From contig NZ_WJIE01000031.1 of assembly GCF_009649845.1 (NCBI RefSeq), positions 1 through 42,867 of the forward strand: 42,867 bases of DNA, in the 5' to 3' direction. Under the pieces are notes generated by a model. It had not been told where the DNA came from, did no database searches, and was given only the letters and a program-made list of their open reading frames with translations. The stretch comes from Polyangium spumosum. Lineage in GTDB: Bacteria; Myxococcota_A; Polyangia; Polyangiales; Polyangiaceae. Made by a program: the position numbers and the translations under genes. Positions 15,426 to 23,264 of this stretch are shown here, one piece after another (positions within the stretch are counted from its first letter, which is position 1; each line of letters begins with the position of its first letter).

Positions 15426-18400
15426 CTACTTCTTCACCCGCACACGGATCTCGATCTCGAGGGGGGCAGCGCCCTGTTCCTGCAGTTTTTCGCGGAGGCG
15501 GCGCCAGAATGCGGTCAATGCATCGCCATCACCAGCCTGGAGGCGCTCCTCGGCGAGGATGACCTTCCACTCCTCGGAAGGGCCGGTCGCCTTGCCGCCA
15601 GAGAAACCCACGGTGGCGTCGGGCGCGGGTGGCATAGGTGACGGGCGCCTCGCGGATGGGTTGGTGAGCGGCGGCGTCTGGCGCAGAACCTCTTCGATGA
15701 GCCGGTGGGCCTCGGCGTTCCAGCTCGCGATGGCCTTGTCCGTGAGCGAGCGCTCGTGCTCTTCGGTGCCCAGGAGCTCGTGAAGCGTCTCGAAGTGCGC
15801 CCGCACGTCGTCCCCGAGCGCGCTGTGGCCCACGATGCGGCCCAGGTGATTTCTGGCCTTCTCGTCGAGCCCTTCGAGTGCCCGCTGGACGCACTCCACG
15901 GAGCGTACGACGACGCGGACGGGATCGGCTGTATCGTCGGGCCAGCGGATCAGGAGCTCGCGGAGCACGGTGCAGGAGTCGGTGCTCGAGCTCGCAAGCG
16001 GAGAGAGCCGCTGAAGGGCGTCCCGAATCGAGCGGAGACGAGGCGGTGGCTCGCCCTCGCCGAGGAGGGTCCGGATCCGACCATGGAGGCCCTCGAGCGC
16101 GATGCGCTTCTTTGTCGCCAGCTCGCGGAGATGGCGTGCGTAACGGTCCTGCTCGGCGAGTGTACGGTGGGAGGCTGGGGCTTGCCCCTCGAAGAGCGAC
16201 GGACCCAGCTCGCGGAGGCGGCTCCACTCGGCGAGCTCGAGGAGTGGAGCGCGTTCGAGGGTGACCGAGGTGCGGAGCTTCGAGTCGATCTTCACCTCGA
16301 GCGTCTCGCGCGTGACCGTGTGGAGCGCGCGGAACCCGTACGCCCGCGCGAGGAAGGCCAGGAAGAAGTTGCAGACGGCGGGCTGCAGGCCAAACTCCTT
16401 CACGAGCTGCTCATTGACGGTGTCCCACCGGACGGTCGCCTCGGTGGCGTGGCTCGATACGGCCTTGAGGTATCGCGTGTCGCGGCGCAATCCCGCGGTG
16501 GTTTGTCCTATGTCGACGAGCTCGAGAGGGATACCCAGCCCGCGCAGCACCTTGGCCGTGGCCTCGTCGAAGTGCTTTCGTTGACCTTCGGACTCGGCCG
16601 CCTCGACCATCCAGTCGCACAGCTTTTGCAGGTCCTCGGGCCGAGGCTCCATGCCGAAGCTCGGATGTTGCGAGTAACGCTTGTCGAGAAGCTCGTGCGC
16701 GAAGCGCTCGAGGTTCTTGTCGAGCTCGGGCTCCGGGACATCCGTTTTTACGTCACTGTTGAGGGGAACCACCTCACCGTGGTTCTTGTAGACCTCGCGC
16801 AGGATGTCCCGCAGGCGATTGACGAGGTTCGCTTCGTGCTTGGAGGCCTGCTCCACGACCTGCTGACGATCGTGCATGGCGAGGTTCCCCAGGAGATCCT
16901 CCTGCCCGACCGGGCTCGCAATGTACTGGGCTGCCGCAAGGTCCGCGAGCACGCTCTCCTCGGAGGGCGTGAGGTGCCGTGGGAGCCAGCAGAGCGTGAA
17001 TTGCGCACCCTCGCGCTTCCGTGCATCCCGCGCGCGTTGCCTGTCTTCCTCCACGGTGTGGCCGGGGGCGTCCCAAGGATAATCGATCAAGATGCGGAAC
17101 TCGTCCCCATCCGCAGGCTTGAAGGCGGCATTCGACAGCTCGCGGATGTTCCGCAGCGCCAGCGAGCCCTTGCGCATGGTGCCGCGCCACTTCATGCGCA
17201 GCGCATGCTCGTTGTTTTCGCCGCTCGCGAAGACGAGCTCCTTCTTGGGGCCGAGCATGTCGCTGAAGACACGGTAAAACGCGCCTGCACGCCCGCTGAC
17301 CGTGTCCATCTTGCTGCGCGCGCGGTCCATCACCTCGCCGAAGTTCGCCCCTTGGAGGACGACGCCTACGACGGCGCTCCGGCTTTTGCCGGTGAGCTGG
17401 AGTGCGGGCACGCGGCGCGAGAGCTCGACGAGATCCTGGTAGGCGCGCTCCATCCGTGCCTTGTCCATCTCGCCGGGTACGTCCACGTCGTTGAGCTGCA
17501 CGAGGCGCTCGACGCTCATGCCGCCCGAGCCGCGCAGGCGCGGCGAGACCTCGGCGAGGAGCACGGTTTTCACGAGTTGATCGAGCACGCGACGTCGCTT
17601 GTCATCGAAGCCGGTCTTCTCCTCCTCGGCCCGCCGCTTCATCTCGCCCATTGCAGGCCGGAATCGCTGATAATAGAGCTCGTGGATGGCCTTGAGCAGC
17701 CGGAAGCTCTCGCGCCGCTCGCTGCCCTCGACGCCGCTCTCGGGGAAGATCGCCTCGAAGGCGCTTCCCACGGGCAAGAACTCACCGACCGGGAGCGTCG
17801 GGTAATGGACGATGAGCAGCTCGTAGAGCAGGCGCAGAGCCGTGCGCTCGCGCTGCATCAGCGTCGAGACGTCGATGAGCATCTCGATGAGCGCCGGGTG
17901 GAAGGGGTATACGTCGCGCAGGTAAGCGACATCGGCGCCCTGGAGCAGGGTTGGCAGGAGCTTCTTGTGTCCCTCGGCCAGCGCATCGATGACCGGCTGA
18001 ACGACGTCGGGCGCTTTTCGCCGAAGAACGCGCTCCCTGCATATGTGGCGCAGCTCGACGTCCTGGAGCGTGGTGAGCTCGAAGCGCTTGGCGTGGTGGT
18101 CGAGGTGCTGGTGCAGCCCATCCTCCTGCACCATGTCCGGGAAAAATTCGCGGATGTTGCGCTGCCGGGCGACGAACACGAAGAGGGGCAGGGCGCGGCG
18201 ACCGTCGGTGTGGTCGACGAGGACGTTGAGCTGGTTGATGGCGCGCTTGAACTCGGGCCCGGTCTTCTCGCTGAGCCAGAGGAGGAGCTCGTCGACGAGG
18301 AGCACGAGGCCGCCGAAGCCCTGCGCCTTCACGTGCCGCGTGAGCCGTTGCAGGCCCTCGGCCCAGTTCGGGTCGATTCCGGCGCTCGCAGCGTCGCGGC

Positions 18401-19061
18401 CTTTGAATGAGAGGTATGCGCGTGCAAGGTCCTCGCGCTCTTCGAGGCTGCCCTGGGCCATGGTCTGGAAGTCGTCCTTCGAGGCGACGATGCCGGCGCG
18501 CTCGAGCTGGCTCCAGAAGATGTCGCCGTATTGCTCGGCTTCGCGGAGGGCCTCGTCGAGGACGCCCTGCACGTCGAGGAACTCGAACGCGGGTTTGCCG
18601 TGGTGGCGGAGGGCGACGTTGCAGGCCTCGTACACGGCACGGTCGAAACCGGTATCCGTGTGGCTGGTCGTGAGCATGTGGAGGCGGACGACGAGGAAGT
18701 GGGCGTCGCGGATCCACGCGCGGTGGCTCTTGTCGAGCTCTCCGACGAGGGGATCTCGCTTCTTCCAGGCGACCGAGTCGTCCTCGAGCAACATGCCGAG
18801 GAAGCTCATGAAATGGCTCTTGCCGGAGCCGAAGCTGCCGTGGATGAACCGGCCGAGCTCCTCGCCGCGCTGGAAAACCCGGCGCATGCCGTCGAAGATG
18901 CGGGGGAGCTCCTCGCGTACGGCAGGCGTGAGGACGTACTCGTCGACAAGGCGGCGGCGGGTGGCCTCGGCGCCTTCGGCTTCGAGGCGGACGACGAAGC
19001 CGAGGGCGGTGATTTGGTCCCGGGTGGGGAGGTCGAAGGCGTCGAGGATGGTCTGGGTCAT
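15426..19061 (-). CDS. pglY: BREX type 2 large P-loop ATPase PglY
   Basis: A 1211-residue protein typical of PglY. Walker A is GSFGSGKS at residues 75-82 and Walker B is VLLVDELLLWL (about 265-275). The long C-terminal region is helical. Residue ~1150 onward carries a Pro-rich linker and a short beta-rich end. PglY is the BREX-2 counterpart of BrxC and required for Pgl-type phage resistance in Streptomyces. The ATG at 19061 lies 38 bp after the stop of the inserted nuclease-like gene, and its ribosome site is weak. This gap and the 63-bp gap inside the insert are the largest in the operon, so a separate promoter or reduced coupling at this point is possible. Confidence 0.93.
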   Translation of the reverse strand: MTQTILDAFDLPTRDQITALGFVVRLEAEGAEATRRRLVDEYVLTPAVREELPRIFDGMRRVFQRGEELGRFIHGSFGSGKSHFMSFLGMLLEDDSVAWKKRDPLVGELDKSHRAWIRDAHFLVVRLHMLTTSHTDTGFDRAVYEACNVALRHHGKPAFEFLDVQGVLDEALREAEQYGDIFWSQLERAGIVASKDDFQTMAQGSLEEREDLARAYLSFKGRDAASAGIDPNWAEGLQRLTRHVKAQGFGGLVLLVDELLLWLSEKTGPEFKRAINQLNVLVDHTDGRRALPLFVFVARQRNIREFFPDMVQEDGLHQHLDHHAKRFELTTLQDVELRHICRERVLRRKAPDVVQPVIDALAEGHKKLLPTLLQGADVAYLRDVYPFHPALIEMLIDVSTLMQRERTALRLLYELLIVHYPTLPVGEFLPVGSAFEAIFPESGVEGSERRESFRLLKAIHELYYQRFRPAMGEMKRRAEEEKTGFDDKRRRVLDQLVKTVLLAEVSPRLRGSGGMSVERLVQLNDVDVPGEMDKARMERAYQDLVELSRRVPALQLTGKSRSAVVGVVLQGANFGEVMDRARSKMDTVSGRAGAFYRVFSDMLGPKKELVFASGENNEHALRMKWRGTMRKGSLALRNIRELSNAAFKPADGDEFRILIDYPWDAPGHTVEEDRQRARDARKREGAQFTLCWLPRHLTPSEESVLADLAAAQYIASPVGQEDLLGNLAMHDRQQVVEQASKHEANLVNRLRDILREVYKNHGEVVPLNSDVKTDVPEPELDKNLERFAHELLDKRYSQHPSFGMEPRPEDLQKLCDWMVEAAESEGQRKHFDEATAKVLRGLGIPLELVDIGQTTAGLRRDTRYLKAVSSHATEATVRWDTVNEQLVKEFGLQPAVCNFFLAFLARAYGFRALHTVTRETLEVKIDSKLRTSVTLERAPLLELAEWSRLRELGPSLFEGQAPASHRTLAEQDRYARHLRELATKKRIALEGLHGRIRTLLGEGEPPPRLRSIRDALQRLSPLASSSTDSCTVLRELLIRWPDDTADPVRVVVRSVECVQRALEGLDEKARNHLGRIVGHSALGDDVRAHFETLHELLGTEEHERSLTDKAIASWNAEAHRLIEEVLRQTPPLTNPSARRPSPMPPAPDATVGFSGGKATGPSEEWKVILAEERLQAGDGDALTAFWRRLREKLQEQGAAPLEIEIRVRVKK

Positions 19062-19098
19062 GTCACACAGAACCGGCTGCAGTGTGCTTCATGCAGTA

Positions 19099-19899
19099 TC
19101 ATGTCTCTCCTTGTGGATGCTGTCCATCCGGAGCGACGGAAGCGAAGAGTGCTATTGCCGAGGGGCTCGCCGCCATGGCTGGCGGCTGTGCTGAAGGACT
19201 GGTGCGCTTCGCTGTTGAACGCGTGTAATGCTGGGTGCGTGGAGGGTTTGGTACCGGCCCCGCCTCGCCAGTGAACTTCGCTACACAAGAGAAGCCGAGG
19301 TCGAGGAAGCGAGCTGCCGGCTCTCCTGGAGGAAGACCATTAGTGATGAGGGCTGACACGGAAAATTCAGGTGAGCAGACGCGCTCAGTTAGGTCGCCGG
19401 CACTGGGAGGAGGGATCCTAAGGACTTCCACGTCGCCACGGAATTTCTCGAAGTCTCCCCTGGTTACCCTGTCTTCCTCGCGCGCCTTCCGGTGCTTGGC
19501 GTCCCAAATCGCAATGATGTTCTCGTACCTGGGGGTGGTATCACTAGTCGCTTGCTGGAGCGAGATATCAGGCGCACGTTTGGCGTCGTACGCGTCAAGA
19601 ATATAGGTGGCCATACACAGGTGAAGACGCTCACCTGATGGGACGGCCACCTCAAAGTGAGAATGTTTCCACTTGCTACCATGTCTCCCCGGTAGAGCAT
19701 GCCCCAGCTGCCCCTTTACGTATGTGATAACAGTTCCCGAACGCAGCTTCGAAATCATGAAGAAATAGCAGAGGACCTCATACAAGAAGTCGGCATCTTT
19801 GCTCTTGAGTACGTTTTCCGGAGTGTCGAATACCGGTGCCATACTGCCGATGGCATTGGCCAGTGTACCAATCTTGCTTATCAGAGAGGCGCGGTCCAC
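19099..19899 (-). CDS. PD-(D/E)XK nuclease-like protein (insert gene 3)
   Basis: A 266-residue protein. The N-terminal half is helical with an acidic residue in LYEVLCYFF (candidate first motif Glu). APDISL (around residue 112) followed by IIAIWDAKHRK (around 130) fits the P-D...(D/E)-x-K signature of restriction-endonuclease-fold proteins, with DAK as motif III. The C-terminal ~60 residues are low-complexity Ser/Pro/Thr and probably disordered. The GTG start at 19899 has GAGGA 6 bases upstream and lies 19 bases inside the previous gene. Base composition is less GC-rich than the flanking pgl genes. Possible role: a DNA-cleaving effector or a structural homologue used with the CHAT-DAC protein. 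The nuclease call rests on motif pattern only. Confidence 0.6.
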   Translation of the reverse strand: MDRASLISKIGTLANAIGSMAPVFDTPENVLKSKDADFLYEVLCYFFMISKLRSGTVITYVKGQLGHALPGRHGSKWKHSHFEVAVPSGERLHLCMATYILDAYDAKRAPDISLQQATSDTTPRYENIIAIWDAKHRKAREEDRVTRGDFEKFRGDVEVLRIPPPSAGDLTERVCSPEFSVSALITNGLPPGEPAARFLDLGFSCVAKFTGEAGPVPNPPRTQHYTRSTAKRTSPSAQPPAMAASPSAIALFASVAPDGQHPQGET

Positions 19900-20780
19900 T
19901 GTAGTTCCTCAAAGCGGCGTTCGATGGGTTTATTAAGCTCGTCGGCTATCTGTGTCAATAGGCGCTCGTCACCGAGGACAAGATCGACAATTCGTTGCGC
20001 ATGTTCACTTGCATCACCAAATGGCCGCGCATGCACCCTACGGTCATCCTTAATTGAAATGATCCACTCGCGAAACATCGGTTTCCCATCGCACTGAATG
20101 CGATCGTAGATCTGGCGAGCGCGCGACAAATAAGCGGCGGCAGGCAGGATGTGGTCCTCAAAAAAGCGCACAAGGAGCCGAGCCCGATCCTGGTATGACA
20201 CGCTACGATCACTAATGTTGGTGCCGAGCCCCATGCAGTAGGCCTGCAAGCTAAGTTGCAGCGCCCTACCCATTCTTTCATACCAGGTCATGAAGAAAGT
20301 ACGCGCAAAGAACAAGACACCATCTCTCAGGGTGATAAAGTCGTCGAGTCCAATTTTGCGGAACTGTCTATTGAAATGCACATCTGGCGAGTCGAAATTT
20401 GTTACCAATAGTAGACTGTGCGAGAATAATCGTATGGGGCGCGGCGGATTTAAATAGTTAAACGGTCCAAGCTCAAGCCGGACCGAAAATACGCCCTCGG
20501 TTCTCGATGGGCTTGTGGATTCCGCCAACAAGTCTTGCTTTGGCGCGTCGGTCGTTTTCGCGTGTTGGATGGTTGTCCACGCGTAGAACTGGATGCTTCC
20601 GTAATGGTCACGCTCGAAAATTATTGCATATGTGCCGGACTTGATTTTCGCGTCGCCGTCACGCTTTCTCATGGTCATTGAGAAAGTTTGCGGCGGGTTA
20701 CCCCGACGCCCTCCACGCGAGATGGCTAGGCGCGTTCGGTCCATGTCTAGTGCCCACGCCGTATTGTGCTGCGAGCTCAC
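19881..20780 (-). CDS. Protein of unknown function (insert gene 2)
   Basis: A 299-residue protein. The N-terminal ~140 residues look beta-rich, with aromatic-rich strands (SIQFYAWTTIQ, FSVRLELGPFNYL, FSHSLLLVTNF). The C-terminal half is helical (LQLSLQAYCMGLG, DRARLLVRFFEDHILPAAAYL). No catalytic motif, signal peptide or clear membrane span was found. GTG start at 20780 with an AGGAG-type ribosome site about 9 bases upstream. It lies 63 bp after the CHAT-DAC gene and overlaps the nuclease-like gene by 19 bases, so these two are translationally coupled. Composition is low-GC like its neighbours. It could be the target or regulator of the CHAT protease; nothing in the sequence proves this. It does not resemble bacterial gasdermins. 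Confidence 0.65.
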   Translation of the reverse strand: MSSQHNTAWALDMDRTRLAISRGGRRGNPPQTFSMTMRKRDGDAKIKSGTYAIIFERDHYGSIQFYAWTTIQHAKTTDAPKQDLLAESTSPSRTEGVFSVRLELGPFNYLNPPRPIRLFSHSLLLVTNFDSPDVHFNRQFRKIGLDDFITLRDGVLFFARTFFMTWYERMGRALQLSLQAYCMGLGTNISDRSVSYQDRARLLVRFFEDHILPAAAYLSRARQIYDRIQCDGKPMFREWIISIKDDRRVHARPFGDASEHAQRIVDLVLGDERLLTQIADELNKPIERRFEELQWTAPL

Positions 20781-20843
20781 AGCCAGCCTCTCCTCAGCGC
20801 ATATTTGTCGGACTCAAATGATGCCATCATGGTCGACGCCACG

Positions 20844-23264
20844 TCATGTCTTGCGGAATCGGACTTCGCCCTCATGGAATATCGTGACAGGACCGTCGTC
20901 GGATACGACGATGGCAACCGTCGCGCTTTCCTTCGTTATCTTCTGTGCAGACAGATGGCGGGTGCCAGCGCTCAGGGCGAGCACCTGCGTGTCTGGGGAT
21001 GGGGCCAGCTTAGCGCCTATTGCAAGGGTTCGACCATCATGCGAAAGAATGACGGCTCCATCTCCCTCGACCAGGCCAAGATACTCGTAAGGCGAAACAC
21101 TCGCCACGGGCTTATCCTTGAGCTCGTGCGTATCACTTTCCGCAATATTCTTGTAGCCAGGGTTCAGTCGCGGTTCTGCGCCATCCTTTTGCCGTATGAC
21201 GAAGATGTGGCCCTTACTCAGATCGGAGGCGACCATCGCCTTCTGCATAACATCGAGCAACACACGCTCATCGATCGACGTTCCGATCGCAAGGTCTGAA
21301 AGCACTCGTCGCAGTTCGGCGAAGTTCGAAAAGCTCCAGTTTCCCTGCCTGTATTCTCCAACCTGTTCACCAGCAACGACGAGCTTGATCCTGGATCTCT
21401 CCGGTATGATGAAGGCACAGCCCCTCTTGCTGGTTGCTGAGAACACTCCCGCCCACTTCGGATCGCCGAGGATGAACACTGCCGCGCTGTGCACGTCCAT
21501 GTCCTTCAAGCTGCCGATATGCTCGCTCTCGATATCAGTCGCCGTCGGGCGAGCGATGGCCACGAACGCCCTGTCCGTACCGTTGACCTTTATGGCCTCT
21601 CCCACGAATTTCTTCATCTCGCCGAAGAAAAATCCGGGAGGCAAGCTTTCCGACCGTTTTATCACGGGATGGTTGTCATACTCTGCCGGATCATCCCGTG
21701 CGAAGAGCACCAGTGACGTCTTGAGTTGCTGGCGTTCGTGCGTTGCGTGACACATTTCCGAGGCAAGCTTCGCGATCTTGAGAAACGGTGTCACCGGGAT
21801 CCGGGCTTCCCGTACGGTCCGAATCACTTTGGAGCCCACCTCAGCGCTGCCGAAAACGTTGAGCATCAGGGCAACGTCGCCGGGCGCCATTGATTCGAGT
21901 TCCACGTACGGAGACAGAAGCGTATCGAGGATGGAAGAGAGCTTCTCCTGCATCTTCCGCTTACCCCAGTCCTCGAAAGCCTTGACGTACTCCGTGTCGT
22001 CGAGCGGCCTGGACTCGCCACTTACACTTCTGGGGCGGTGGCCATCCTTGCTCCACGACAGGGAGCAGTTGGACTGGAACAAGACCAGGCCGAAGCACTC
22101 CTTTAGCATATGGTTGTTGAGGAAGAGATACTGACGGACCCGGGTAACGCTCTCTTCGACGGTGAGTCGCTCACGAAGCAGGTGGCGATAGAAGTTCAAT
22201 GCGACCGCATGACCGGTAGTGTCGAGCAACTCGAACTGCAAGGCAGCGACCGCATCAACTCCATTCGAGTGCAGACATTCGGCGAGACCCGAAAATGTCT
22301 CGATTGGATCCTGAGCCGCCCCGTGACATGTGCTCAAAAACACCAGGCGGACGCTTTTCGGTTCATCGATCAGGGACGCCAGGCGAAAACTGTTGACGAC
22401 GTCCATCTTCGTTCGGTCGAGTTCAGAGCACAGCGCGAGAGCGCCGAGTCCCTCACGAGGATTGAATGCTCCGTGACAACTGACATGAACGATGTGAGGC
22501 CTGAATGAAGTCAACTTTCTACGCAGCTCGTTCACTGTTGCGTTGTGGAGCACCTGGAGCTCGACGCCATGAACGACTGGCGCCTCATCCACGACGAATC
22601 GCAGCATCGACTCCTCTTTCTCGTCTTCGAGAGGAGGCAATTCGGAGGGTGAGGCCGTGACGAGAAGTATGCGCAGTGCGGCGTCGTCAGAAAGCGACTT
22701 GTGCGCAAAATCGGCTCGATTAAACAGTCGTAGTGATCTGCATGTTCTGATGTCGGATCGCTGGCACAGGAACTGGGGCAATACGCCGAATTGTGTGTCA
22801 CATAGTAGCTCCCACGGGATCATGAGGAGCTCCGGAGTCGACGTAGCGATGGTCAGACGCAGAGGCTTGCCCTTCGACGCCAGGCTCCGCAGGTGGTCAC
22901 GGATCGAACGCGTGAACACTGCGTCGAATAGGCCGGCCCCGAACTCGACACAGTCGTGAATCGAGAGCTCTCCGCCAGCGAGTCTCCGCAAGAATGACAG
23001 GAGATCCCCGGGCGAAAAGGGGAGCTGAATTGTTTCCACAGCTTCTGAGTTTGCTACCGCAACGTAATGCGGAAATTGCTCATCAGTCGTGGAAGTCGAC
23101 CCGGCCCCGACGGGCGCAGGTGCAATACGCGTGCGCCCACTGACGACAATCCTCGGCAGAGCCGCCGCCATGCTGGGCGCTGTACCCGGCGGTCGGCTCA
23201 GGAACACCTGCAAGTCTTGGGGCTCGTAGGGGGCCTTGTTCATGGTGTCTCGTTGCCCTCCCAT
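20844..23264 (-). CDS. CHAT protease fused to a DisA_N/DAC-like nucleotide domain (insert gene 1)
   Basis: An 806-residue protein. Residues ~195-400 form a CHAT (caspase-like) domain: VHVSCHGAF gives catalytic His264 and FLSTCHGA gives Cys313, with the usual LxxxGVDAVxAxQFE strand after it. Residues ~420-640 are a mixed region without assignment. Residues ~660-806 match DisA_N-type diadenylate cyclase domains: DGAVI (735-739), GTRH (767-770) and IVVSDDG (785-791), spaced 34 and 19 residues apart as in real DAC domains. Differences are Leu771 in place of the second Arg of RHR and Asp789 for the usual Glu. The ATG at 23264 directly abuts the pglX stop (TGA-ATG); ATG 23243, behind a GGAGGG, would give 799 residues. 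The domain may make, or more likely sense, a cyclic nucleotide and control the protease. Less GC-rich than pglX. Confidence 0.8.
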   Translation of the reverse strand: MGGQRDTMNKAPYEPQDLQVFLSRPPGTAPSMAAALPRIVVSGRTRIAPAPVGAGSTSTTDEQFPHYVAVANSEAVETIQLPFSPGDLLSFLRRLAGGELSIHDCVEFGAGLFDAVFTRSIRDHLRSLASKGKPLRLTIATSTPELLMIPWELLCDTQFGVLPQFLCQRSDIRTCRSLRLFNRADFAHKSLSDDAALRILLVTASPSELPPLEDEKEESMLRFVVDEAPVVHGVELQVLHNATVNELRRKLTSFRPHIVHVSCHGAFNPREGLGALALCSELDRTKMDVVNSFRLASLIDEPKSVRLVFLSTCHGAAQDPIETFSGLAECLHSNGVDAVAALQFELLDTTGHAVALNFYRHLLRERLTVEESVTRVRQYLFLNNHMLKECFGLVLFQSNCSLSWSKDGHRPRSVSGESRPLDDTEYVKAFEDWGKRKMQEKLSSILDTLLSPYVELESMAPGDVALMLNVFGSAEVGSKVIRTVREARIPVTPFLKIAKLASEMCHATHERQQLKTSLVLFARDDPAEYDNHPVIKRSESLPPGFFFGEMKKFVGEAIKVNGTDRAFVAIARPTATDIESEHIGSLKDMDVHSAAVFILGDPKWAGVFSATSKRGCAFIIPERSRIKLVVAGEQVGEYRQGNWSFSNFAELRRVLSDLAIGTSIDERVLLDVMQKAMVASDLSKGHIFVIRQKDGAEPRLNPGYKNIAESDTHELKDKPVASVSPYEYLGLVEGDGAVILSHDGRTLAIGAKLAPSPDTQVLALSAGTRHLSAQKITKESATVAIVVSDDGPVTIFHEGEVRFRKT

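Noticed and set aside
15705-18410. 901-codon open frame on the plus strand opposite pglY
   Set aside because: Shadow frame created by high-GC codon bias; pglY on the other strand has clear ATPase motifs and operon context.
19099-20780. Bacterial gasdermin next to the CHAT protease
   Set aside because: Neither neighbour shows the N-terminal Cys or beta-rich pore-former pattern of bacterial gasdermins; lengths alone are not enough.
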